Assembly: GCF_004168285.1 (NCBI RefSeq)
Contig: NZ_SEWF01000031.1
Coordinates: 1-64,000, forward strand
Length of the DNA stretch: 64,000 nt
Reading direction: 5' to 3'
Origin: Emticicia agri
GTDB taxonomy: Bacteria > Bacteroidota > Bacteroidia > Cytophagales > Spirosomataceae
Under the pieces are notes generated by a model. That model had not been told where the DNA came from. It saw only the letters and a list, made by a program, of their open reading frames with translations, and searched no databases. Below, piece by piece: positions 16,277-26,160 of this stretch (its first letter is position 1; every line of letters begins with the position of its first letter). The translations under genes were made by a program, and so were the position numbers.

Positions 16277-17998
16277 TTACAAAAGCCGTGAAGAGGCAAT
16301 CTGAATATCGGCATATTTCCATGCCTCTTCAAATTGCTTTTTTATCTTATCATACTGCCTTTCATTTTGTAGTTCGCCATATGCGTTCATCAGCCCCTTA
16401 AGTGCCCAACCATTGTTGGGGTAATTTTTTAGATCCTGCTCATAAACCTTAATGGCCTCGTTATACTTTCCGGCATCAATTAATACGGCTCCCAAATGAT
16501 GACGAATGGAGAAGAACCAATCGGCAGGTTCGTTATAATTAAGCGCATCTTCTTTAGCAATAGCTTCCTTCAGCAAGGCAATTGACTGTACATAATTTTT
16601 CTCTTTGGCACTAATTTCTCCTTCTACTACTTTTGAAGCAATCAAAGATAAATCATACACATTATTGATATTCCATATAGTTAAATTCTTTAGGGTTGAG
16701 TCTTTGAGAATGTTTTTCATTTCAGCCAGATGTTGTTTGGCTAAAGCAGTTTTATTCTGCGATAATACCGCCATTGCCTGTGCGTAATGCCAAATTACTG
16801 ACGGATACTTTAAGTTTTTTTCAGGTGCCTTTGCCCGAAGAATCTCATTCCATAGACCCAGTTTCACCTGTACATACCACGGAATTGTATAATAATGTTG
16901 CAAAGTACCCCAGGCGGGGTCAAGCATTAATTTTTTATGTGCATGGTCAGCGGTTTGTTTAGCTCCTGTTACAGCACTTTTGCTTTCGCCACTCAGCGTA
17001 CCACAAGCAGCAATAAAATGATAATTATGAGGGTAATAACCCAAAGGATAAGCTCCCTGAGCATGGCAGTTTTCTAAATACAAACTATCGGCAAGTGAGG
17101 CTTGCTGATTAGAGACAACACCTTCGTGATAACTTCCGATGCGGATATAAATATGCGAAGGCATATGCACAAGATGTCCTGCTCCCGGTACAAGCGTCTC
17201 AAGTAGTTTAGCACTTGCAAAGGCTTTTTCTGCATGCTGAGACATTTCCTGGGCATGAATATAAAAATGATTGGCTCCGGCATGCTTAGGGTTTAGCTGC
17301 AAAGCTTTTTCTAATACGGTAATAATTTCAGGTGTCCACGGCTGCATGCTTCCATCGCTTTTCCATAATTGCCACGGGTGCAAATCCATAATAGATTCGG
17401 CAAAAAGTGCGGCTATATCTTCATCATCAGGGTATTTCTTATAGACATTTCTCATACCCGCCATATAAGCCGCATCTAATTGAGTACGTGGTATGTTAGA
17501 GTCGTTGGAATAGCGTTGGGCTAATACCTGAATTAAATCTTTCTCTTTCTGAGTACAGTTAACTGATAGTACTTGGGCTTTTTGTACAGCATCATAGGCT
17601 CGCTGAAAATTATCCGGTTCCATTCCGGCATTATAGTTAGGGCCTAATACATAGGCAAATCCCCACCAACCCATGGCACAGGTTGAGTCCTGTCTGGTTA
17701 CTTCATAAAAAGAACGGGCGGCTTCAGCATGATTAAAACCATAGGCCAACATAAGACCCTGATTGAAATACTTCTGTGCTTCTACATTTTTTGTAGTAAC
17801 CGGAAAATTTATTCCATCAAGCCCTGATAAGAGAGGCGCTTTTTTATCATACGAATACCAATTTTTATCAATTACCTCAGGCAAACCACACACCGACATA
17901 GCAGATGCAGTATTTTTAGTCTGATTAGTTTCTGCCTTTTGTTTACAAGAACAAAGAAGAATACTTAAATACAAGAAAGAATATAAGATATTTTTCAT
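16277..17998 (-). CDS. TPR-repeat lipoprotein
   Basis: 573 residues. The lipobox LLCSC (C at ~18) marks a lipoprotein. Helical repeats follow, including a TPR-like unit QKYFNQGLMLAYGFNHAEAARSFYEVTRQD (~75-105) and classic TPRs near the C-terminus (HLGAVLIDAGKYNEAIKVYEQDLKNYPNN). Long TPR proteins with this HAEAARSF opening are common in Bacteroidota and Proteobacteria without assigned function. It probably works as a scaffold in the periplasm. It is monocistronic. Confidence 0.78.
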   Translation of the reverse strand: MKNILYSFLYLSILLCSCKQKAETNQTKNTASAMSVCGLPEVIDKNWYSYDKKAPLLSGLDGINFPVTTKNVEAQKYFNQGLMLAYGFNHAEAARSFYEVTRQDSTCAMGWWGFAYVLGPNYNAGMEPDNFQRAYDAVQKAQVLSVNCTQKEKDLIQVLAQRYSNDSNIPRTQLDAAYMAGMRNVYKKYPDDEDIAALFAESIMDLHPWQLWKSDGSMQPWTPEIITVLEKALQLNPKHAGANHFYIHAQEMSQHAEKAFASAKLLETLVPGAGHLVHMPSHIYIRIGSYHEGVVSNQQASLADSLYLENCHAQGAYPLGYYPHNYHFIAACGTLSGESKSAVTGAKQTADHAHKKLMLDPAWGTLQHYYTIPWYVQVKLGLWNEILRAKAPEKNLKYPSVIWHYAQAMAVLSQNKTALAKQHLAEMKNILKDSTLKNLTIWNINNVYDLSLIASKVVEGEISAKEKNYVQSIALLKEAIAKEDALNYNEPADWFFSIRHHLGAVLIDAGKYNEAIKVYEQDLKNYPNNGWALKGLMNAYGELQNERQYDKIKKQFEEAWKYADIQIASSRLL

Positions 17999-18290
17999 CT
18001 TTGAAAATTTTAAAAGTTCAGGCTATTTATTGAGTCAACTAAATTAATGCTTTTCAGATTAATTATTCAATTCTTTATCACTCCTTTTTCTATACGATAG
18101 TGTAGTGGAGTATAAAATTACCTTATAAATCCACCAAATATATCCCCTCAAGAGGGTATTGAGAAGTGTTTTTTATGTTTATAGCTTTGCTTTAAAACTT
18201 CTTAATATCTCAAGCTATTAAAATTAATTTTTGCATTCGTTTAGAGCTTGCATTTATGGAGGTTTCAAGAACCCAAATCTGATTTTTACT

Positions 18291-21200
18291 ATGAAAAAAC
18301 TTTTACCTGTACTCATTTTTATATTACTATTTTTATGGAACGATGCAAAAGCATATACTCCTCCTACCCATTCTATTCCTCGATTGAGTTATAAAGATAT
18401 TTTAGCACTACCGTCTCCACACATAGGCAATATGGCGTATGACCTTACGCATGGTGTCATACAAGTATATACCACTGCCGGGTGGAGAAGTATGACAAAA
18501 TCTGCTGACGTTGATTGTGAGAGTTTTACAGCCATACGTGGTGGCGGGGTTAATAGTGAATTATCATTTGATGTGGCTACTGATAGTGAGGGAAATATTT
18601 TTATTACTGGTAACTTTTATGGTACTATGACAATTGGTGCATTTACCATAACTTCTGCCGGAGATGAAGATGTTTTCATAGTCAAGTATAATATAGCAGG
18701 CGAATTAGTATGGGTAAAGCGCGCCGGTGGTGCAAACAATGATTTCGGTACGGGTATCACCACTGACAATGCAGGGAATATTTATGTAACAGGGTTTTTC
18801 TATTCCACAATGAATTTCAACAACCCGTCGGCTACAGGTAGTAATGAGATATCGTCGGCAGGCCAAACTGATGCTTTTGTAGCCAAATATAACACATCTG
18901 GCGAAGTGCAATGGATGAAACGGATGGGGGGAACTGATAATGACAATGCACAATCTATCAAAGTAGATAACGATGGAAATGTTTTCGTGATAGGTAATTT
19001 CCGATTAACTGCTAATTTTAATACTCCGTCAGCTACTGGTAGCAATGAGTTAGTGTCAGCAGGTGATCAGGATGTTTTTATGGTAAAATACAATAACTCC
19101 GGCGATTTAGCTTGGATTAAACGAACGGGAGGTACAGGCGGTGATTATGGCTATAGTATTACAGTGGACAATACCGGAAATGTTTATACAACAGGCGGAT
19201 TTGTAGGAACTACTGACTTTAATATGCCTTCTGACCAAAATACGAATACCTTAGTCTCATTAGGAGATTATGATATATTTATAGCCAAGTTTGCTAACGA
19301 TGGTACTATTCAATGGCTTAAAAGAGGGGGTGGTACAAATACTGATATTGGTACTACCATTTTCGCAGATAATGCCGGAAATACTTATCTTTCTGGTATT
19401 TTTCAAGGACAAGCCAATTTCAATACTCCCTCTTCTTTTGCTAATAATTATCTGTATGTGTGGGGAGGTTCTGATGCTTTTATAGTCAAATACAACCCTG
19501 CAGGCGAAGTCATGTGGCTCCACAGAGCAGGTGGAGCAAACGATGACTATGCTGCTGACATCAGGGAGGATTTGTCAGGGAATATTTATCTGGCAGGTAA
19601 TTTCAGAGGGACTATGAACCTTAACTTCCTGTACTATCAGAATACAAATGGGATTGAATTAACATCTGCCGGTGGTCAGGATATTTTCATAGCCAAATTT
19701 AGTGCCTATGGAGCTATTATATGGCTTAAAAAAGCAGGTGGAACAGGACACGATCAGGCTACAGGTTTAGCTCTTGGGGCAGCAGGTATGATTCATGCTA
19801 CGGGTTATTTTGAAGGCATGTCTCAATTTGGAGAATCAAGTTTAACTTCCTCGGGTGGGTCAGATTTTTTTCTCACTTATATAGCCTCTCCGCCGCCTAA
19901 TCCAACAGGTATTGCCAATGCAACCATTTGTATCAATACGACAGCCTCTTTATCAGCCAGTTGTGCCGTAGGAACTGTGATGTGGTACAACTCCGATGGT
20001 ACCACTTTGCTGTTTACCGGCTCGCCTTTTATTACGCCAACGCTTACTTCCAATACATTTTATAAAGTTCGATGCGAAAATGGCACTTGTACTGGAAATT
20101 TTGAAACAATAGCAGTAAAGATAAATACGCCTGTCATCTCTGCTTCAAGAAATCCACAATCCTTTGGCTCAATTACAACTTTTACAGGAACAGATATTGG
20201 GGCTATGTCAGACCCAAGTTTGATAGACCTTGATAGTGATAGTTTAATGGACTTGATTATCGGCGAAGGTGAGGGCAAACTTTTTCATTATGAACAAGTA
20301 GGTGTTAATAGCAGGAGTTTTAGCTTAGTTAGTAGTAGTAGTTTTAACAATATTGATTGGAATATATCAAATCCTACTTTTACAGATCTTGATGGAAATG
20401 GATTACTAGATTTGATTGTGGGAAAAGGAAGTACAATTGCCCATTATGAACAGGCCTCATTAAATAACCTGACATTTCACCTGAAATCCAGCACTTTCAA
20501 TGGCATAAATACGTCAAGTTTTTTAATGCCCACTTTTACTGATCTCGATGGAGATGGGTTATTAGATTTAATCCTTGGCAAATCAGATGGTCACTGTAGC
20601 CACTATGAGCAAACAGCTACAAATAGCCTCACGTTTGACCTGATAACCACTTCTTTTCTTAATACAAGTTTGGGGAACGGCCCTACTTTTACTGACCTTG
20701 ATAATGATGGTCTATTAGATTTTATTGTGGGAACAAATGGCCCCTTTAAGCACTATGAACAAGCTACTGTGAATAGTCTGTCATTTAATCTGATAACCAA
20801 TACATTTAATAGTTTAAATCTGGGTTCGCTTTCAAACTCAACATTTACTGATATTGATGGCAATGGTTTGTTAGATATGATTTGTGGTAAATCTGATGGT
20901 ACACTCCTCGCTTTTGAACAATTATCGGGTAGTTTTACTGCTTATACGGGTTCAGTAGGTAATCCCTCTGCTACACAATCCATACAGGTATGGGGCAGTT
21001 CTTGCCTAAGCGGTAACATTACCGTTACCGCCCCTACAGGTTTCGAGGTTTCCCTAAGTGAAAGTAGTGGTTTCGGTGGCAGTATTTCACTTACACCAAC
21101 TAATGGAGCAGTAGCTCATACACTTCTTTATGTAAGGTTTAATCCCTTAACTGAAGGTTCTTTTACAGGAAATTTAGAAATTAGTTCCACTAATGCCAGT

Positions 21201-24200
21201 ACACTCAATTTTGCTTTGAGTGGTTGCACTCCAATATCTCCTCCTATAGGTACTTCAAATCCAACCATTTGTGTTACTGAATCGGCCACGTTAACAGCCA
21301 CTTGTGCTGCGGGAACTATCAGTTGGTACACCACAGGTACAGGGAGCTATCAAACGGCTTCAGGTTCGCCATTTGTAACAAATCCCTTATTCGGGAATAC
21401 CAGCTATCATGTTCGTTGTGAGGGTTGTAATATCAGTAGTTTTGTTACTGTTTCGATAACTGTAACCCCTCCCTTTGCTGCGCCCAATGGCGTTACACCT
21501 AAAACTATTTGCCCTAATACAAGTACTTCCTTATCAGCCATTTGTAATACCGGAACTGTCAGATGGTATAATCCGGATGGAACTACGCTTCATCATACAG
21601 GGTCACCATTTGTAACACCAGTTTTAAATGAAAATATTACTTACCAATCTCGTTGTGCAGTAGGAAACTGTCTTAGTGCAATTGTTGAAGTTGCAGTAAC
21701 AATTATTTCCCCTCCTACGGGCACATCAAATCTAACTATATGCCACAACACAAGCACTTCTTTATCAGCCAATTGCACGGCAGCAACTATTAAATGGTAT
21801 AATTCAGATGGCACCGTTTTGCTCGGAACGGGTGCTTCATTCGAAACACCTAATTTAAACTCAAATACTACTTATAAAGTGCGTTGTGAAAGTGTTCAGG
21901 TTTCAGCATGTGTAAGTGATTTTGTAGATGTTACGGTTACAGTAAATCCTGTTGTTGAGGCGCCCACAGGCACTGCTAATGCAACCATTTGTAATAATAC
22001 TACTGCCTCACTTACAGCCAGTTGTATAAGTAGTACAGTCAAATGGTATAATTCAGGAGGAACAACCTTACAAGGCACAGGTTCGCCATTTATAACGCCC
22101 AATCTAACTTCCAATACTACTTATAAAGTGAGGTGCGAAAGTGGAGGTACTCCAGATTGTTCGAGTGATTTTGTAGATGTCACAATCGTAGTAAATCCTG
22201 TTGTAGCACCCCCTACTGGCATAGCCAACGCAACTATTTGTACTAATACAACGGCCTCATTATCGGCAACTTGTGCTTTAGGTACTATCAAATGGTATAA
22301 TACAGGTACGGTTTTACAAGGCACAGGTTCGCCATTTTCAACACCCAATTTAACTTCAACTACAATATATAGAGTTCGTTGCGAAAATGGTTCTTGCTTT
22401 AGCAATTTTGAAACAGTTTCAGTTAAAGTAAATACGCCTAAAATCTCTGCAATCAGAAACCCCCAGACCTTTGTCGAAATTTCAGGTTTTGAAAGCCCGG
22501 GCTTACAGGTTGTCAATATGGTTCCAAAACTCATTGACCTCGATGGCGACGGTTTAATGGACATGATTATAGGTGAGGCTTCCGGAACACTGATGCATTA
22601 TAAACAGTCAGCTCCCAACAGCCTGAGTTTTACTCTGGTAACAAACAATTTCAATAATATTGACGTTGGCATTGCTTCCAATCCGATTTTTTCAGACATT
22701 GATAACGATGGTTTAATAGATATGATTATCGGAGCTTACGCAACAATAGCTCATTACGAACAAGCGGCATTAAATAGCCTGACATTTAACCTTGTAACAA
22801 ATACTTTCAATAGCATAAGTGTGTCAAACGGCAGGCTTAGTCCAACTTTTACAGATATTGATGGAGATGGATTACTGGATTTAGTTGTAGGTAAAAGTGA
22901 TGGCACTATCAATCATTACGAACAGGCATCAGCCAATAGCTATACATTTAATCTGGTAACCAGTTCTTTTCTTGGTATAAACCTCGGGAGTGATGCCTCC
23001 CCCACTTTTACCGACTTTGATAAAAATGGTATATTAGATTTGATTATCGGACGGACTTTCAGCCCAATTGTTTATTATAAACAGGCGGCTGTAAATAGCT
23101 CCACATTTAATTTAGTAACCAATTCGTTTATTACTATAACGGCTGGTATTTACCAGAATACAGCTTTTGGAGATCTTGACGGTGATGGTTTGTCAGAGAT
23201 GTTTATTGGTCAGTATATAGCGCATATTAAAGCTTATGAACAGGTGCAGGGAAGTTTTGTCAATTTTTTGGGTTCTGTGGGAGGCCCCTCAGCTACGCAG
23301 ACAGTACAGGTATGGGGCGGAAATTGTTTAACGGGTAATATTACTGTTACTGCCCCTGCAGGTTTTCAGGTTTCGCTGAATGAATCCGGCGGTTTTGCTT
23401 CCAGCGTCTCTATTATACCAACAAATGGTGCTGTTCCCAATACACCTGTGTATGTAAGATTTAATCCTTCAACTGATGGTTCATTTACAGGAAACTTACA
23501 AATTACCTCCACCAACACCAATAGTTTCAGTTTTGCTTTAAGTGGTTGTACGCCACCCGCAGCACCCAGTACTTCAAGCCCTACTATTTGTTATAATAAG
23601 TCAACCACATTAACGGCAACCTGTGCAACCGGAACCGTCAAATGGTATAATTCGGGTAGTAGTACCTTGCTTGGAACTGGTTCAACCTATACAACGCCAG
23701 ATTTAGTCTCCAATACCACTTATCATGTTCGTTGTGAGGCTTGCAATGTAAGTAGTTTTGCGAGTGTGCTAGTAACTGTAAGACCTGATATAGCCGCACC
23801 ATCTAATGAAACCAATAAAACGGTTTGTATTAACACAAGCACTTCTTTAGAAGCTACCTGCGCAGTTGGAACTGTGAAATGGTATGCAGCCAACGGAACT
23901 ACCCTACTTTACAGCGGTATACCATTTCAGACCCCTGTTTTAAGTGAAAATACTACTTATAAAGCCCTGTGCGAATCGAACTCCTGTATCAGTACATTCA
24001 CTGAAGTTGCAGTAACAATTGCACCAGTTATTGCTCCTCCGACAGATGTGGTAAACGTAAACATTTGTTATAATACAAGTACTTCATTGTCAGCCAGTTG
24101 CGCATCGGGAACAGTTAAATGGTATAATTCGGGCGGCACAGCATTACAAGGTACGGGCTCACCTTTTGTAACACCCAGCTTAAATTCAAATACTATTTAT

Positions 24201-24977
24201 AAAGTTCGCTGTGAAAGCGGTGGAGAACCTAATTGTACAAGTGCTTTTGTGGACGTTGTAGTAACTGTAGCACCGATAATATCCATTCCAACAGTTGTTT
24301 CGGTTAATTCCACAGCTATTTGTTCAGGTACTAATGTCATACTCTCGGCCTCTTGTCCTTCTGGCACTATCACATGGTATAACCAACAGACGGGTGGAAC
24401 CGCTGTTGGAACAGCATCTCCGTTGGTTCAAAATCCTGCCACAACTACAACTTATTACGCTTCCTGCGTCATAGGCGCCTGCGAAAGTGCCAGAGTAGCT
24501 ACTAATCAGGTAGTTGTAACTACGCAGCCTACTACCCCAACAGCAGTTTCAGTGAGTTCTACGGCTATTTGTTCTGGCTCAAGCATTTCATTATCAGCCA
24601 CTTGCGCCGTAGGAACAGTTACCTGGTATAACCAGGCAACTGGTGGAACAGCACTTGGAACGGGTATTAATCTTTCTCAGAGCCCGGCTACAACCACTAC
24701 TTATTATGTATCTTGTATCAACGGCAGTTGTTTGAGTAGTCGTATAACCACAAATATGGTCGTTGTAACCGGCTCATCACTTACACTCAATTTAACAACC
24801 AATATTTCATCAGGCATAACTGCACAGATAGCGACACAAACTATTGCTGCTACAAATAAGATTATTTCTCCTGCCAATGTTACTTATAAGGCAGGAAATG
24901 CCATTACTTTAAATGCGGGTTTTGAAGCACAAAGTGGCAGTATTTTCAAGGCTTATATTGGTGGATGCAGTAATTAA
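18291..24977 (+). CDS. Giant secreted repeat protein: SBBP propeller, FG-GAP repeats, Ig-like repeats, 3-coathanger C-terminus
   Basis: 2228 residues from the ATG at 18291, where a clean signal peptide begins (MKKLLPVLIFILLFLWNDAKA). The in-frame TTG at 18231 would put 20 residues in front of it. Residues ~73-533 hold seven SBBP-type blades (each with AGGxxxD and DNAGNIYVTG). Next come an Ig-like unit, a first FG-GAP/VCBS block with five Ca-binding loops such as DLDGDGLLD (~613-880), a beta-sandwich, several four-cysteine Ig-like units (xICxxTxxLxAxC...WYN...RCE), a second FG-GAP block of five loops (~1385-1650), a second sandwich and more Ig units. The last ~65 residues (KAGNAITLNAGFEAQSGS) match what is annotated as a 3-coathanger stack domain. 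It is probably surface-exposed; function unknown. Confidence 0.88.
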   Translation: MKKLLPVLIFILLFLWNDAKAYTPPTHSIPRLSYKDILALPSPHIGNMAYDLTHGVIQVYTTAGWRSMTKSADVDCESFTAIRGGGVNSELSFDVATDSEGNIFITGNFYGTMTIGAFTITSAGDEDVFIVKYNIAGELVWVKRAGGANNDFGTGITTDNAGNIYVTGFFYSTMNFNNPSATGSNEISSAGQTDAFVAKYNTSGEVQWMKRMGGTDNDNAQSIKVDNDGNVFVIGNFRLTANFNTPSATGSNELVSAGDQDVFMVKYNNSGDLAWIKRTGGTGGDYGYSITVDNTGNVYTTGGFVGTTDFNMPSDQNTNTLVSLGDYDIFIAKFANDGTIQWLKRGGGTNTDIGTTIFADNAGNTYLSGIFQGQANFNTPSSFANNYLYVWGGSDAFIVKYNPAGEVMWLHRAGGANDDYAADIREDLSGNIYLAGNFRGTMNLNFLYYQNTNGIELTSAGGQDIFIAKFSAYGAIIWLKKAGGTGHDQATGLALGAAGMIHATGYFEGMSQFGESSLTSSGGSDFFLTYIASPPPNPTGIANATICINTTASLSASCAVGTVMWYNSDGTTLLFTGSPFITPTLTSNTFYKVRCENGTCTGNFETIAVKINTPVISASRNPQSFGSITTFTGTDIGAMSDPSLIDLDSDSLMDLIIGEGEGKLFHYEQVGVNSRSFSLVSSSSFNNIDWNISNPTFTDLDGNGLLDLIVGKGSTIAHYEQASLNNLTFHLKSSTFNGINTSSFLMPTFTDLDGDGLLDLILGKSDGHCSHYEQTATNSLTFDLITTSFLNTSLGNGPTFTDLDNDGLLDFIVGTNGPFKHYEQATVNSLSFNLITNTFNSLNLGSLSNSTFTDIDGNGLLDMICGKSDGTLLAFEQLSGSFTAYTGSVGNPSATQSIQVWGSSCLSGNITVTAPTGFEVSLSESSGFGGSISLTPTNGAVAHTLLYVRFNPLTEGSFTGNLEISSTNASTLNFALSGCTPISPPIGTSNPTICVTESATLTATCAAGTISWYTTGTGSYQTASGSPFVTNPLFGNTSYHVRCEGCNISSFVTVSITVTPPFAAPNGVTPKTICPNTSTSLSAICNTGTVRWYNPDGTTLHHTGSPFVTPVLNENITYQSRCAVGNCLSAIVEVAVTIISPPTGTSNLTICHNTSTSLSANCTAATIKWYNSDGTVLLGTGASFETPNLNSNTTYKVRCESVQVSACVSDFVDVTVTVNPVVEAPTGTANATICNNTTASLTASCISSTVKWYNSGGTTLQGTGSPFITPNLTSNTTYKVRCESGGTPDCSSDFVDVTIVVNPVVAPPTGIANATICTNTTASLSATCALGTIKWYNTGTVLQGTGSPFSTPNLTSTTIYRVRCENGSCFSNFETVSVKVNTPKISAIRNPQTFVEISGFESPGLQVVNMVPKLIDLDGDGLMDMIIGEASGTLMHYKQSAPNSLSFTLVTNNFNNIDVGIASNPIFSDIDNDGLIDMIIGAYATIAHYEQAALNSLTFNLVTNTFNSISVSNGRLSPTFTDIDGDGLLDLVVGKSDGTINHYEQASANSYTFNLVTSSFLGINLGSDASPTFTDFDKNGILDLIIGRTFSPIVYYKQAAVNSSTFNLVTNSFITITAGIYQNTAFGDLDGDGLSEMFIGQYIAHIKAYEQVQGSFVNFLGSVGGPSATQTVQVWGGNCLTGNITVTAPAGFQVSLNESGGFASSVSIIPTNGAVPNTPVYVRFNPSTDGSFTGNLQITSTNTNSFSFALSGCTPPAAPSTSSPTICYNKSTTLTATCATGTVKWYNSGSSTLLGTGSTYTTPDLVSNTTYHVRCEACNVSSFASVLVTVRPDIAAPSNETNKTVCINTSTSLEATCAVGTVKWYAANGTTLLYSGIPFQTPVLSENTTYKALCESNSCISTFTEVAVTIAPVIAPPTDVVNVNICYNTSTSLSASCASGTVKWYNSGGTALQGTGSPFVTPSLNSNTIYKVRCESGGEPNCTSAFVDVVVTVAPIISIPTVVSVNSTAICSGTNVILSASCPSGTITWYNQQTGGTAVGTASPLVQNPATTTTYYASCVIGACESARVATNQVVVTTQPTTPTAVSVSSTAICSGSSISLSATCAVGTVTWYNQATGGTALGTGINLSQSPATTTTYYVSCINGSCLSSRITTNMVVVTGSSLTLNLTTNISSGITAQIATQTIAATNKIISPANVTYKAGNAITLNAGFEAQSGSIFKAYIGGCSN

Positions 24978-25004
24978 CTATTCTAAGTTACTATCAAACC
25001 ATAA

Positions 25005-25036
25005 AAAATGCCGCCGGATTACTCCGGCGGCATTCA
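25005..25036. terminator. Bidirectional terminator hairpin
   Basis: AATGCCGCCGGA (25007-25018) pairs perfectly with TCCGGCGGCATT (25023-25034) between the convergent genes ending at 24977 and 25055. An A-run precedes it; the T-run on the plus side is short. Confidence 0.85.
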
Positions 25037-25054
25037 TATATAAAGATATGACAA

Positions 25055-26008
25055 TTACTTCACATCGAAAGTACCACGGCCAATACTGAAACCTTCTGAA
25101 TAGAGTTCAATAGTGTATTTGCCTTTTTCGTAAGAACTTCCACGAGAATAAACGAAATCTACATTCTGCCCAGAGTTATCATACATAACAGTTTGTTTAG
25201 AGGTATATACGGTTTCGTTTCCACCAAAGCTAAACGTACCAGATCCGGTTGCCATGTCTGAAACTACATTGCCTTTAGGGTCAAGTAATCTCATGTAAAT
25301 AACTTTCTCTTCTCTTTTGGTAAGCGGATTCTCAGCCAGTTTGAAAGATACTTTAACTTTATCTACTCTTTTAGCTTTGTACTCACCCCCATCACGTTCT
25401 TTACCACGAGAGTTAATAGCACTCACATTTACGTTCATAGCTTTGAGTGCAGCGGCTAAAGTTACTTTTTCTGCCAATTCTCTGTTTTTAACACCAACAT
25501 TATAAACTGAGTCTGCCAATGCTTGCTTGTCGGTTTTTAAACCGGTAACCTCTGTTTTTAAGGTGTTATTTTCTGTGCCTAAAGTCTCGTTTTGTGTAGC
25601 TAGTACTGCGTTTTCTTCTTTCAACTTGGCAATTTCGGTATCTTTTTCTGTCAATGCCAGTTCGTAATTTTTAATTTTGCCTTCGTATTGTTTAATACTG
25701 ACACTTTTTGAGTTAACTAAATTTTTCTTGTCTTGCTCCAATTGAGCTTTCAATGCTTGTAAATCCTCTACTTGTCCACCTAAAGCTTGTACTTCAGCAA
25801 TTTTTGCATCAAGTTGTACGGCAATGGAATCAAGTTTAGAGTTCGTAAGGAGCAGTTCTTTTGTTTTTTGCGAAATATCAACGCTCTTTGAATCAATATC
25901 CTGACGAGCATTGAAATAAAGGAAGCCAAATAGTGCTGCTAAAGCACAGGCTAAAACAAGTCCGGCAGTCATTGCCGTGTTACTTCTTCTTTCTTGAGTT
26001 TGTTCCAT
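25055..26008 (-). CDS. Membrane-anchored coiled-coil protein of unknown function
   Basis: 317 residues. After a short polar N-terminus there is one transmembrane helix (TAGLVLACALAALFGFLYF, ~14-32). A long coiled coil follows (~35-185), rich in Lys/Glu/Leu/Asn with repeated ENxxL heptads. The C-terminal ~120 residues are a beta-rich domain (VDKVKVSFKLAENPLTKREEKVIYMRLLDPKGNV). The topology is N-in with a periplasmic stalk and head. I do not recognise a named family. It ends at a hairpin shared with the giant protein gene, and the next gene upstream is divergent. Confidence 0.72.
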   Translation of the reverse strand: MEQTQERRSNTAMTAGLVLACALAALFGFLYFNARQDIDSKSVDISQKTKELLLTNSKLDSIAVQLDAKIAEVQALGGQVEDLQALKAQLEQDKKNLVNSKSVSIKQYEGKIKNYELALTEKDTEIAKLKEENAVLATQNETLGTENNTLKTEVTGLKTDKQALADSVYNVGVKNRELAEKVTLAAALKAMNVNVSAINSRGKERDGGEYKAKRVDKVKVSFKLAENPLTKREEKVIYMRLLDPKGNVVSDMATGSGTFSFGGNETVYTSKQTVMYDNSGQNVDFVYSRGSSYEKGKYTIELYSEGFSIGRGTFDVK

Positions 26009-26109
26009 AGAAATCTGAATATTTAGTATTTAACGGTTTAGGCTTATTAACGACCAAACAAGCCTTTTATTGAATATGTTCAGAAAATTATCGAAAATGT
26101 CGTTATTTT

Positions 26110-26150
26110 TTTTCGTGAAATTCTTTACGAATCTCTATTTTCGTGAAATT
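26110..26150 (+). promoter_or_regulatory. Duplicated TTTTCGTGAAATT motif upstream of the MFS gene
   Basis: TTTTCGTGAAATT occurs at 26110-26122 and again at 26138-26150, 28 bp apart. The second copy ends 11 bp before the start codon. The core TTTC-GT-GAAA is nearly palindromic, so the pair may be a regulator site; no regulator is identified. Confidence 0.35.
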
Positions 26151-26160
26151 TTGTTAATAC

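Noticed and set aside
18231-18290. TTG start giving 20 more residues to the giant secreted protein
   Set aside because: It would place polar residues ahead of a perfect signal peptide and lies at the likely promoter.
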